NCBI GenBank assembly: GCA_030727085.1
Contig: JANRCF010000065.1
Coordinates: 1-10,403 of the forward strand
Source of the DNA: Alphaproteobacteria bacterium
GTDB taxonomy: Bacteria > Pseudomonadota > Alphaproteobacteria > Paracaedibacterales > CAIOTO01
DNA: 10,403 bases
Reading direction: 5' to 3'
Positions within the stretch are counted from its first letter, which is position 1, and each line of letters begins with the position of its first letter. A model generated the notes under the pieces. The model worked only from the letters and a program-made list of their open reading frames with translations. It ran no database searches and was not told where the DNA came from. This document shows positions 1-6,730 of this stretch, piece by piece. The position numbers were made by a program, and so were the translations under genes.

Positions 1-1
1 C

Positions 2-385
2 AAGGCAATTGCTGATGCCCGTGAGCATGGTGATTTAGGTGAAAATGCTGAATATCATGCAGCTAAAGAGAAGCAAAGCTTTATTGAAGGTCGTATTGCC
101 GAACTAGAAGATAAGGTAAGTCGTGCGGAAGTTATTGACCTTTCTAAGATTTCAGGAAGTGATATTAAGTTTGGTGCGACAATTCAGCTTGTTGATGATG
201 ACACTGATGAGCTGCATACATACCAAATTGTAGGTAGTGATGAGTCTGACGTGAAAAAAGGATTGCTTTCAATCACATCACCATTAGCGCGTGCGCTGAT
301 TGGTAAAAAAGTGGATGATAGCATTGAAGTTATTACGCCGAATGGTGGTAAAGCTTACACGATTCAAGAGGTACGATACGTATAA
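2..385 (+). CDS. greA: Transcription elongation factor GreA, 5'-truncated by the window edge
   Basis: GreA binds in the secondary channel of RNA polymerase and stimulates cleavage of the backtracked transcript, rescuing stalled complexes. The visible part is 127 residues; compared with the usual length of about 158, roughly the first 30 residues lie outside the window. The read starts inside the N-terminal coiled coil and includes the acidic tip motif GDLGENAEYHAAKEKQ, whose Asp and Glu coordinate the catalytic magnesium in the family. The C-terminal FKBP-like domain follows, with FGATIQLVDDDTDE, YQIVGSDE and ITSPLARALIGK, and the gene ends in TAA. That stop overlaps the thyX start by one base (TAATG), so the two genes are probably cotranscribed and translationally coupled. 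Nothing looks damaged; the only truncation is the window edge. Confidence 0.96.
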   Translation, partial: KAIADAREHGDLGENAEYHAAKEKQSFIEGRIAELEDKVSRAEVIDLSKISGSDIKFGATIQLVDDDTDELHTYQIVGSDESDVKKGLLSITSPLARALIGKKVDDSIEVITPNGGKAYTIQEVRYV

Positions 386-1329
386 TGACTTCTCCTTTGA
401 AACTTGATCTTGTAGATACGCAAACAGCTGAACTTGACGAGCTTCGTGAGCAGTCTTATCAAACGCGGCGTGCAACAGTGCCTGCACTTGAAGAATTACT
501 GTATAAGCCATTGCCTGTGCTTGATCATGGTTTTGTCCGCGTTGTTGATTATATGGGTGATGACAGTGCGATTGTTCAAGCGGCGCGTGTTTCCTATGGT
601 AAAGGAACAAAACAAGTTTCTGAAGATCGTGGCTTAATTCGTTATTTGATGCGTCATTGGCATTCTACGCCATTTGAAATGTGTGAAATAAAGTTGCATG
701 TTAAGTTGCCTATGTTTGTGGCGCGTCAATGGATTCGTCACCGTACAGCGAATGTGAATGAGTATTCTGCGCGGTATTCAATTTTAGATCGTGAATTTTA
801 TGTGCCATCACCAGAGCATTTATCGGCGCAATCAAAAACAAACCGACAAGGGCGTGCAGGCGTGCTTGAGGGTGAGCACGCACAAAATGTGCTAAACATG
901 CTGAAAGAAGATGCAACGCGTTGTTATGATAATTACATGTGGATGCTTAACGAAGATGAGTCCAAAGGCGATCATGATGGGCTTGCACGTGAGCTTGCTC
1001 GCATGAATTTGCCGGTGAATTTTTATACACAATGGTACTGGAAAGTTGATTTGCATAACTTAATGCACTTCTTACGCCTTCGCGCTGATCCACACGCACA
1101 ACATGAAATTCGTGTGTATGCTGATGCAATTTTAAATATAATGAAGGCTTGGGTTCCATTGGCGTCTGATGCTTTTGAAGAATACCGTTTGGGTGCTGCT
1201 CAATTGTCAGCAACCGGTGTTCGTCTTGTGCAGCGTCGTTTGGCGGGCGAGAAAATCACCTATGAGCAAAGCGGTTTATCTAAGCGCGAGTGGATTGAAT
1301 TGTGTGAACTGTTTGATGTTTCACAATAA
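385..1329 (+). CDS. thyX: FAD-dependent thymidylate synthase ThyX
   Basis: ThyX converts dUMP to dTMP using methylene-tetrahydrofolate as carbon donor and NADPH with FAD as reductant, and replaces ThyA in many bacteria. The 314-residue protein carries the ThyX signature RHRX7S at residues 118-128 (RHRTANVNEYS). It also has the upstream HSTPFE motif at 93-98 and the conserved stretch DYMGDDSAIVQAARVSYGKG near 55-74. The C-terminal helical part with NFYTQWYWKVDLHNLMHFL is intact. The ATG sits in a TAATG overlap with the greA stop. The only Shine-Dalgarno-like stretch (AAGAGG, 366-371) is 13 nt away, which is long, so reinitiation after greA is likely. The first 30 or so residues are poorly conserved in the family, but no better internal start is visible. 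dcd, encoded on the other strand in this window, supplies dUTP as precursor. Confidence 0.97.
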   Translation: MTSPLKLDLVDTQTAELDELREQSYQTRRATVPALEELLYKPLPVLDHGFVRVVDYMGDDSAIVQAARVSYGKGTKQVSEDRGLIRYLMRHWHSTPFEMCEIKLHVKLPMFVARQWIRHRTANVNEYSARYSILDREFYVPSPEHLSAQSKTNRQGRAGVLEGEHAQNVLNMLKEDATRCYDNYMWMLNEDESKGDHDGLARELARMNLPVNFYTQWYWKVDLHNLMHFLRLRADPHAQHEIRVYADAILNIMKAWVPLASDAFEEYRLGAAQLSATGVRLVQRRLAGEKITYEQSGLSKREWIELCELFDVSQ

Positions 1330-1348
1330 CATAGAAAATTAGGGTAGC

Positions 1349-2290
1349 ATGACAGACACACCCGCACAAAAAGTACCATTAAAGAAACCCGATTGGATTC
1401 GAGTAAAAGCGCCTGTTTCAAAGGAATATCATGAAACAGCTGCGTTGATGCGTTCGCTTAATCTAAAAACGGTGTGCGAAGAGGCTGCTTGCCCGAATGT
1501 GGGTGAATGTTGGTCAAAAAGACATGCAACGATGATGATTTTGGGTGACGTGTGTACGCGCGCTTGTGCGTTTTGCAACGTAAAGACAGGGCGACCTGAC
1601 TTGCTTGATCCACATGAGCCGGAGCGCGTCGGCAAAGGCGTGGCTGGGCTTGGTCTTAGTCATGTTGTGATAACATCTGTTGATCGTGATGACTTAGACG
1701 ATGGCGGTGCCAATCATTTTGCCGAAGTTATTCGTGAGATTCGTAAGCAGTCCCCTGGAACCACAATTGAAATTTTAACACCAGACTTTTTGCGAAAAGA
1801 AGGTGCGCTTGAGATTGTTGTTGAGGCGCGGCCTGATGTGTATAACCACAACCTTGAAACAGTCCCGCGTTTATATCCATCCGTTAGGCCCGGTGCGCGT
1901 TATTTTCATTCATTGCGTCTTTTGAATCGAGTCAAAGAGCTTGATCCAACAATTTTCACAAAGTCAGGTATTATGGTTGGTCTTGGTGAACAACGTACAG
2001 AAGTATTGCAAGTTATGGATGATTTGCGAGCAGCTGATGTAGATTTTATGACGATTGGCCAATATCTTCAACCAACACCAAAGCATCATGATGTGATGGA
2101 GTACGCAACACTTGAGCAGTTTGATGATTATGCAAAAATGGGACGTGGCAAAGGTTTCTTACTGATAGCAGCTTCACCATTAACGCGATCATCCTATCAT
2201 GCGGGGGATGATTTTGAACGTTTACGCGCGGCACGGCTTGCACAAACAACGAAAGCAGATTCTTCAAAGGCTGATAATGCCAACGCATAG
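1349..2290 (+). CDS. lipA: Lipoyl synthase LipA (radical SAM)
   Basis: LipA inserts two sulfur atoms into protein-bound octanoyl groups, making the lipoyl cofactor of pyruvate and 2-oxoglutarate dehydrogenases and the glycine cleavage system. Both iron-sulfur cluster motifs are present: the auxiliary cluster cysteines CX4CX5C (C43, C48, C54) and the radical-SAM cluster CX3CX2C (C69, C73, C76). The serine pair in RSSYHA (about 281-282) includes the family's serine ligand of the auxiliary cluster. Other family blocks are TSVDRDDLDDGGA, YNHNLETVPRLY and KSGIMVGLGE. The length of 313 residues is normal. The start is supported by AGGGT (1341-1345) a few bases upstream of the ATG. It lies 19 nt after thyX and overlaps the next gene by 14 nt. 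The tail after about residue 298 is low-complexity (Ala, Lys, Ser, Asn) and probably dispensable. Octanoyl transferase (lipB) is not in this window. Confidence 0.98.
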   Translation: MTDTPAQKVPLKKPDWIRVKAPVSKEYHETAALMRSLNLKTVCEEAACPNVGECWSKRHATMMILGDVCTRACAFCNVKTGRPDLLDPHEPERVGKGVAGLGLSHVVITSVDRDDLDDGGANHFAEVIREIRKQSPGTTIEILTPDFLRKEGALEIVVEARPDVYNHNLETVPRLYPSVRPGARYFHSLRLLNRVKELDPTIFTKSGIMVGLGEQRTEVLQVMDDLRAADVDFMTIGQYLQPTPKHHDVMEYATLEQFDDYAKMGRGKGFLLIAASPLTRSSYHAGDDFERLRAARLAQTTKADSSKADNANA

Positions 2291-2708
2291 TGAAAAGCGT
2301 ATTGTTCCTTATAGTCCTGCACAAATGTACTCTCTTGTCGCGGATGTCTCATCTTATCCTGATTTTCTGCCTTGGGTGAATTCTGCTTGTCTTTATAATC
2401 AAACCGAAAATGGATTTGAGGCCGATCTTTCAATTGGTGCAACTTTCATGAATCATGCCTACTCATCTAAGGTTGTTTTGCAACCTGATCTGTATCGTAT
2501 TGATGTGACTCACACCAAAGGGCCATTTCATCATTTGAATAATCACTGGATTTTTTGTGAATGTAATGATGGTACGGAAATAGAGTTTTTTTTAGACTTT
2601 GAACTGAGCAATCCATTTCTAAAACCTGTTTTACAGCCCTTTTTGAATCAAGCAGCTAGCATGATGGTAAGTGCTTTTGAAACACGTGCGAAACAATTGT
2701 TTGGATAA
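2277..2708 (+). CDS. COQ10/RatA-like START-domain (SRPBCC) protein
   Basis: This is a 143-residue single-domain protein of the polyketide cyclase/START fold, in the branch shared by COQ10 (a ubiquinone-binding chaperone needed for respiration) and E. coli RatA. Visible family features are the start MPTHSEKRIVPYSPAQMYSL, the YPDFLPW block at 27-33, GPFHHLNNHW at 82-91, and the C-terminal amphipathic helix ending FETRAKQLF. I chose the ATG at 2277 because AAAGG (2266-2270) lies 6 nt before it and the protein then begins exactly where the family does. The open frame runs further upstream to 2199, but that extra stretch lies wholly inside lipA. The 14-nt overlap with lipA implies coupled translation. 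In alphaproteobacteria this gene often follows lipA, which favours a lipid-quinone role over a toxin role; that is inference. There is no signal peptide. Confidence 0.88.
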   Translation: MPTHSEKRIVPYSPAQMYSLVADVSSYPDFLPWVNSACLYNQTENGFEADLSIGATFMNHAYSSKVVLQPDLYRIDVTHTKGPFHHLNNHWIFCECNDGTEIEFFLDFELSNPFLKPVLQPFLNQAASMMVSAFETRAKQLFG

Positions 2709-2713
2709 AGTCG

Positions 2714-2742
2714 TGTACTAAATACAATAAAACTGGTAAAAT
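2714..2742 (+). promoter_or_regulatory. Possible extended -10 promoter for marC-radA
   Basis: TGTACT (2714-2719) and TAAAAT (2737-2742) are 17 bp apart, and TGG stands directly before the -10 hexamer as in extended -10 promoters. The -35 box is poor (3 of 6). It lies in the 86-nt gap before marC, the only gap of any size in the left-hand gene group, so a separate start for marC and radA is reasonable. The gap shows no clear hairpin terminator. The call rests on pattern matching in AT-rich DNA. Confidence 0.35.
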
Positions 2743-2794
2743 TATTCCCGATTAACCCTGATTCGACTTCCCCTTTTTAGTAAAGTGAAATTAT

Positions 2795-3436
2795 ATGAAT
2801 GAATTCCTCCTCCAAGCATTTGTCATGCTTCTTGTTATTATTAACCCCTTTGCTGTCGTTCCTATTTTTGTATCATTGACGCGAAATGACTCTGTTTCTG
2901 TTAGAAGAAAAGTTGCCAAAAAGGCTTGCTTAATTTCGATTACACTTCTGTTGTCTTTTGCATTCGCAGGCGATATGTTACTTGATTTAATGCGTATTTC
3001 ACCAGAGGCATTTCGTATTACAGGGAGTTTATTACTTTTGCTTGCAGCGATTGAGATGGTTTTATCGAAAGGTGGCTGTGCTGATAATTCACAGAATCAT
3101 GATGTTAGCAGCGATGCTGGAAGATATGAAGATATTTCAGTTTATCCACTTTCTATCCCCTTGCTTTCTGGTCCTGGTGCATTGACGACGGTTGTTCTCT
3201 TGATGAGAGAAGCTACAGAAATAAGTTTTCAAGCAGTGAGTGGTGTCGTATGTGTGGTTTTCTTAGTTATTGCCATTTCATGGGGTGGTTTGTTGCTTGG
3301 TGATCGTCTAATGCGTGTAATAGGCATTACAGGTACAAACGTTTTAACACGCGTATGTGGCATTATTCTAGCGGCTGTCTCAATTGATGGCATCTTAAAA
3401 GGTTTGATTGCCGTATTTAAGCTTGCGAAAGTATAA
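2795..3436 (+). CDS. MarC family integral membrane protein
   Basis: This is a 213-residue inner-membrane protein of the MarC (UPF0056) family. The family was named after the E. coli mar locus, but its members have no established transport substrate, and the early link to multiple antibiotic resistance was not upheld. Six hydrophobic segments can be seen, at roughly residues 4-26, 42-62, 68-90, 117-137, 146-167 and 184-206. The two family hallmarks are present: NPFAVVPIF at 17-25 and the related IPLLSGPGALTTV at 121-133, the inverted-repeat halves of the protein. A hydrophilic loop lies at about 91-115. The ATG is preceded by GTGA as a weak ribosome binding site. radA begins 5 nt after the stop, so the two are probably cotranscribed, although no functional link is evident. 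Confidence 0.92.
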   Translation: MNEFLLQAFVMLLVIINPFAVVPIFVSLTRNDSVSVRRKVAKKACLISITLLLSFAFAGDMLLDLMRISPEAFRITGSLLLLLAAIEMVLSKGGCADNSQNHDVSSDAGRYEDISVYPLSIPLLSGPGALTTVVLLMREATEISFQAVSGVVCVVFLVIAISWGGLLLGDRLMRVIGITGTNVLTRVCGIILAAVSIDGILKGLIAVFKLAKV

Positions 3437-3441
3437 ATTGA

Positions 3442-4788
3442 ATGGCTAAAGCAACGCATCGATTTGTTTGTCAAGATTGCGGATCGTATTATTCAAAATG
3501 GGCTGGTCGGTGCGAGGGGTGCGGTTCATGGAATCGCATGGTAGAGGAAGTTCTTAATACGAAAACAGCGAAAGGCTCGCGCATTTCGCCTGACGAGTTT
3601 TTTGAAAATCTAGCGATTGAAGATCCAGATAAACATAATCAAGCCCGTCTGCCAAGCCACTTAACCGAATTTGACCGCGTGTGCGGCGGTGGCTTAGTAC
3701 CTGGTTCAGTCTTGTTGATTGGGGGTGACCCGGGGATTGGCAAATCGACATTGCTTTTGCAAATCGTATCCAAAATGGCGGCTGAACGTTCTTGTGTGTA
3801 TATATCAGGCGAGGAAGCAACGTCACAAATTCGTTTGCGTGCAAATCGTTTGGGTTTGGCGAATACCCCGGTTCATTTGGCGGCTGCAACGCAATTGCCT
3901 GATATTATTGGCGCGCTTAATCGCATGCCGGCTGTTGATGTGGTCGTGATCGATTCCATACAAACAATTGCCAGTGATATGATTGAATCGGCCCCTGGCA
4001 GCGTATCGCAGGTGCGTGCCTGTGCATTTGAATTGATTCAACTTGCTAAGAAAAAAGGGTTTGTTCTTATTTTGGTAGGGCATGTGACCAAGGAAGGTAC
4101 ACTTGCAGGTCCGCGCGTACTTGAACATATGGTTGACACTGTTTTATATTTTGAGGGTGATGGTGCGTATGATTATCGGCTGTTACGTTCAGTAAAGAAT
4201 CGTTTTGGCCCATCAAATGAGATTGGTGTTTTTGCGATGGAAGAGGGCGGCTTGCGCCCTATTGAGAATCCGTCGGAGTTGTTTTTATCACAGCATGAAA
4301 CCCCCGTTAGTGGCACGGCTATTTTTGCAGGCGTGGAGGGGACAAGGCCGCTGTTAGTTGAAGTGCAGGCACTTGTAGCGCCATCAGCTTATGCAGCGCC
4401 AAAGCGCACAACGGTGGGGTGGGATGCGAATCGTTTGGCCATGGTGGTTGCTGTGCTTGAGGCGCGTTGTGGGCTTAGTTTTGCTGGGAAAGATATCTAT
4501 TTGAACGTGGTTGGCGGCCTTAAAGTAACAGAACCTGCTGCTGATTTGGCCATGGCTGCATCGTTGATTTCAGCGCTTAGTAATAATCCTATATATGGCA
4601 AGTGTGTCTATTTTGGTGAAATTGGTTTAACAGGCGAGGTTCGATCGGTTAGCCAGGCTGAGTCGCGGTTAAAAGAATCAGCGCGTTTAGGGTTTGAAAC
4701 GGCTTATTGTGCGCCAACAACTGCGCGTTATGTGGATGTTATTCCTCAGCATGATGTACGATATGTGTTGGATTTGGTTAAGCTTTAA
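3442..4788 (+). CDS. radA: DNA repair ATPase RadA (Sms)
   Basis: RadA is a RecA-like, hexameric helicase-type ATPase that extends and resolves branched recombination intermediates in DNA repair and transformation. All parts are present in 448 residues: the N-terminal four-cysteine zinc finger (C10, C13, C24, C27 in CQDCG...CEGCGSW), Walker A GGDPGIGKST at 94-103, Walker B VVVIDS at 167-172, GHVTKEG at 213-219, and the RadA-specific KNRFG motif at 252-256. The C-terminal Lon-protease-like domain (about 285-448) includes GWDANRLAMVVAVLEARCG and NVVGGLKVTEPAADLA; in this family that domain lacks protease activity and serves as a scaffold. The length is normal. The start lies 5 nt after marC, with only a weak ribosome binding site. 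The gene converges on pheS. Confidence 0.97.
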   Translation: MAKATHRFVCQDCGSYYSKWAGRCEGCGSWNRMVEEVLNTKTAKGSRISPDEFFENLAIEDPDKHNQARLPSHLTEFDRVCGGGLVPGSVLLIGGDPGIGKSTLLLQIVSKMAAERSCVYISGEEATSQIRLRANRLGLANTPVHLAAATQLPDIIGALNRMPAVDVVVIDSIQTIASDMIESAPGSVSQVRACAFELIQLAKKKGFVLILVGHVTKEGTLAGPRVLEHMVDTVLYFEGDGAYDYRLLRSVKNRFGPSNEIGVFAMEEGGLRPIENPSELFLSQHETPVSGTAIFAGVEGTRPLLVEVQALVAPSAYAAPKRTTVGWDANRLAMVVAVLEARCGLSFAGKDIYLNVVGGLKVTEPAADLAMAASLISALSNNPIYGKCVYFGEIGLTGEVRSVSQAESRLKESARLGFETAYCAPTTARYVDVIPQHDVRYVLDLVKL

Positions 4789-4795
4789 CTTGAAT

Positions 4796-4837
4796 CTTCA
4801 TTTTTTTGTTGTCATCCCCGCGCAGGCGGGAATGAAG
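4796..4837. repeat. REP-like palindrome between convergent radA and pheS
   Basis: The core at 4811-4830 reads GTCATCCCCGCGCAGGCGGG and folds as CCCGC/GCGGG around a short loop. It closely matches the repeats at 8021-8050 and 8086-8110, so it is a dispersed repeat of the GTCATTCCCGCG type that is widespread in proteobacteria. Here it is also flanked by perfect 7-base arms, CTTCATT (4796-4802) and AATGAAG (4831-4837), so the whole can fold into a longer interrupted hairpin. It fills most of the 55 nt between two convergent stops. It may help end transcription from both sides, but there is no T-tract directly after the stem on either strand, so it is not a textbook intrinsic terminator. Confidence 0.8.
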
Positions 4838-4843
4838 TATTCT

Positions 4844-5887
4844 TTAAAACGCAAACGAACCAAAGTGCTTTAGCCACGCCTCGTCACCATCATACAATTG
4901 GCGAATATCTACAATACCATTTTTAATCATGCAGAGACGTTCTAACCCCATTCCGAAAGCAAAACCTTGATATTCCAGTGGGTCAACGCCGCAGTTCGTC
5001 AATACATTCGGGTGTACCATGCCGCAGCCTAAAAGCTCTAGCCAATCGCCGCCTTTACCAATGACAAGTTTTCCATCTTTTTTCGTGCAGGCAATGTCGA
5101 CTTCAGCAGACGGTTCAGTGAATGGGAAAAAACTTGGGCGGAATCTGACAGGTACATCAGCGACACCAAATAGGGTGCTGCAGAATTCACGAATGAGCCC
5201 TTTTAAATGTCCCATATGAATATCTTTATCTAAGACTAAGCCTTCGATTTGATGAAACATTGGTGTGTGCGTCGCGTCTAAGTCATCGCTACGATATACG
5301 CGTCCAACAGAAAGCAAACGAAGTGGTGGTTTTTGCGTTGCAAGTGATCGAATTTGCACGGTTGATGTATGCGTGCGCAAAAGATGTGTTAGATGCCCTT
5401 TGATGAAAAAGGTGTCATGATTTTGGCGAGCAGGGTGATGCGCGGGGATATTGAGTGCGTCAAAGTTATGCCATTCATCGTCAACCTCAGGCCCTTCGGC
5501 AAATGTGAATCCGCGCTTTTGAAAGAAGTCTGATATTTCTTCTTTAAGTGCAGTGAGCGGGTGAATACGTCCAAGCGCTCCGCTTTGTGTGAATGTTGGT
5601 GATGGCAATGTGACGTCAAGTGCTTCAGCCGTAAGCTTTTGCTCTACAGCCTTTTTTTCAAGAATTTGAACTTGGTTTTGAAATGCTTCTGTTAAAGAAT
5701 CACGCACTGCATTGATTTCGGCGCCCTTGGCTTTTTTTTCGTCGATTGATGATAGCTGCGCAAGGCCTTTAAGTGCTTGTGTTACTTCTCCGCTTTTTCC
5801 CAACAAACCGGTCTTTAAGGCTTCTAGCTGAGGTAAATCAGTTGTTGCTATTATTTGATTAAGCCAGGTAGGGAGTTGTGATTGCAC
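4844..5887 (-). CDS. pheS: Phenylalanyl-tRNA synthetase alpha subunit
   Basis: PheS is the catalytic subunit of the alpha2-beta2 synthetase that charges tRNA-Phe. In 347 residues it has the N-terminal coiled-coil arm that grips tRNA (about 15-90), then the class II core: HPLTALKEEISDFF at 109-122, the DTFFIKGH/LLRTHTS region at 158-175, motif 2 with FRPSFFPFTEPSAEVDI at 249-265, GCGMVHPNVL at 287-296, and motif 3 GFAFGMGLERLCM at 308-320. The start is GTG; no in-frame ATG fits, and TAGGA lies about 9 nt upstream, so GTG is well supported. A terminator sits between rplT and this gene with too little space for a promoter after it. The partner subunit gene pheT does not follow; the gene ends against radA, so pheT must lie elsewhere. 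The protein itself appears complete. Confidence 0.97.
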   Translation of the reverse strand: MQSQLPTWLNQIIATTDLPQLEALKTGLLGKSGEVTQALKGLAQLSSIDEKKAKGAEINAVRDSLTEAFQNQVQILEKKAVEQKLTAEALDVTLPSPTFTQSGALGRIHPLTALKEEISDFFQKRGFTFAEGPEVDDEWHNFDALNIPAHHPARQNHDTFFIKGHLTHLLRTHTSTVQIRSLATQKPPLRLLSVGRVYRSDDLDATHTPMFHQIEGLVLDKDIHMGHLKGLIREFCSTLFGVADVPVRFRPSFFPFTEPSAEVDIACTKKDGKLVIGKGGDWLELLGCGMVHPNVLTNCGVDPLEYQGFAFGMGLERLCMIKNGIVDIRQLYDGDEAWLKHFGSFAF

Positions 5888-5913
5888 GGTGCGAATTCCT
5901 AAGTTTGTGTTAT

Positions 5914-5948
5914 AAAAAAAGCCCCAACAATTGAATGTACGGGGCTTT
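5914..5948 (-). terminator. Intrinsic terminator or attenuator between rplT and pheS
   Basis: Read on the minus strand, AAAGCCCC and GGGGCTTT form a perfect 8-bp stem (5941-5948 with 5918-5925) around a 15-nt loop, and a run of seven T residues (5920 down to 5914) begins in the 3' arm. This is a standard Rho-independent terminator for the rpmI-rplT transcript. The T-run ends only 26 nt before the pheS GTG, so pheS either depends on read-through (attenuation) or has a promoter within or before the hairpin. Confidence 0.85.
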
Positions 5949-5981
5949 CTCTGAGAGCATTAAGTACCTAAAAAGTAGAAA

Positions 5982-6341
5982 CTAAGCAGCTAAAGCTTTT
6001 TTTGCTTTCTCAACAAGTGCTTTGAAAGCATCAGGTTGGTTCATCGCTAAGTCAGCCATAATTTTACGGTCAACTTGAATGCCAGCCTTGCTTAAGCCGT
6101 TGATGAAAACAGAATATGTTAAGCCCAATTCGCGCGCACCTGCATTGATACGTTGAATCCAAAGACCACGGAAATCACGTTTCTTATTACGACGGTCGCG
6201 GTAAGCATATTGTAATGCTTTCTCAACACGTTGTAATGCAATACGGAAACAGTTTTTTGAACGGCCGCGATAGCCTTTTGCCATCTTTAGAATTTTTTTG
6301 TGACGAGCGTGTGACGTGACGCCTCTTTTTACGCGTGACAT
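5982..6341 (-). CDS. rplT: 50S ribosomal protein L20
   Basis: L20 binds 23S rRNA early in 50S assembly, and in well-studied bacteria it also represses its own operon by binding the mRNA leader. The 119-residue protein is strongly basic with the family pattern throughout: MSRVKRGVTSHARHKKILK, AKGYRGRSKNCFRIA, the long basic helix YAYRDRRNKKRDFRGLWIQRINA, and a C-terminal globular part with INGLSKAGIQVDRKIMADLA. The ATG has an excellent ribosome binding site, AAGGAG at 6356-6351 on the minus strand, which overlaps the rpmI stop codon, so translation of the two ribosomal proteins is tightly linked. It is followed by the intrinsic terminator before pheS. Confidence 0.98.
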   Translation of the reverse strand: MSRVKRGVTSHARHKKILKMAKGYRGRSKNCFRIALQRVEKALQYAYRDRRNKKRDFRGLWIQRINAGARELGLTYSVFINGLSKAGIQVDRKIMADLAMNQPDAFKALVEKAKKALAA

Positions 6342-6354
6342 AGATTAGATCTCC

Positions 6355-6552
6355 TTATACGTGTAAAAAGTAGGTTTTGACTTTTTTTGCATCACTAGGG
6401 TGCATAATAGTCATGCCGCGTGCATTGCGGATCATTTTGTTGCTACGCTTGCGCATACCATGGCGTTTACCGGCTTGGCCCATTTTAACTTGGCCAGAAC
6501 CTGTTAAGCGAAAACGCTTTTTAGCGCTGCTTTTGGTCTTCATCTTGGGCAT
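6355..6552 (-). CDS. rpmI: 50S ribosomal protein L35
   Basis: L35 is a small basic protein of the large ribosomal subunit. The 65 residues show the family start MPKMKTKSSAKKRF and the basic core GKRHGMRKRSNKMIRNARG. I start it at the ATG at 6552 because this gives the standard N terminus and length, and GAGGA lies 6 nt upstream. The open frame continues 33 codons further upstream (to 6651), but that stretch has no L35 similarity and lies in the transcribed leader. rplT follows after 13 nt. In many bacteria infC precedes rpmI; here murA does, and infC is absent. Confidence 0.97.
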   Translation of the reverse strand: MPKMKTKSSAKKRFRLTGSGQVKMGQAGKRHGMRKRSNKMIRNARGMTIMHPSDAKKVKTYFLHV

Positions 6553-6576
6553 TTTGTTCCTCATAAGGTTAAAATA

Positions 6577-6658
6577 AAACAGTTCGTAGATTAGGCATGC
6601 CCAGGCTTTTTGTGCTAGCGACTGTTTAAAGCCACTATTTGCCCTTGCCACGCTACGA
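6577..6658 (-). promoter_or_regulatory. Candidate L20 autoregulatory leader (possible pseudoknot)
   Basis: The leader between the rpmI promoter and its start codon contains three pairs of perfectly complementary segments: TCGTAG (6658-6653) with CTACGA (6589-6584), GGCTTT (6633-6628) with AAAGCC (6609-6604), and AAACAGT (6627-6621) with ACTGTTT (6583-6577). The second pair nests in the first; the third crosses both, so together they would form a pseudoknot ending about 20 nt before the rpmI ribosome binding site. In E. coli, L20 represses rpmI-rplT by binding a pseudoknot in the leader, so a similar role is plausible here. Segments this short can arise by chance in about 110 nt, so the fold is a hypothesis. 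Confidence 0.4.
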
Positions 6659-6673
6659 TTTCAAAGTAAAGAA

Positions 6674-6702
6674 AGTATAAAATTGTTTGCCCTAGAAGTC
6701 AA
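6674..6702 (-). promoter_or_regulatory. Sigma-70 promoter of rpmI-rplT
   Basis: On the minus strand TTGACT (6702-6697) and TATACT (6679-6674) are spaced by exactly 17 bp, each with five of six consensus bases, making this the best promoter in the window. Transcription would start near 6667 and leave a leader of roughly 115 nt before rpmI. The -35 box overlaps a small palindrome, TCAAG-5 nt-CTTGA (6699-6713), which might be an operator or be accidental. murA ends at 6731 without a visible terminator, so some read-through from murA is also possible. Confidence 0.82.
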
Positions 6703-6730
6703 GGTGTTCTTGATATTCAAAATGGCAATC

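Noticed and set aside
2199..2276. Longer start of the COQ10-like gene
   Set aside because: It would lie entirely inside lipA and lacks family similarity; the ATG at 2277 has a well-spaced AAAGG.
5910..5960. pheM-type phenylalanine leader peptide
   Set aside because: The small ORF has one Phe codon in 16, so it cannot be called a Phe-sensing leader; kept only as part of the attenuation hypothesis.
6553..6651. Longer rpmI start adding 33 residues
   Set aside because: The extension has no L35 similarity and covers the mRNA leader; the ATG at 6552 has a good ribosome binding site and gives the standard 65 residues.
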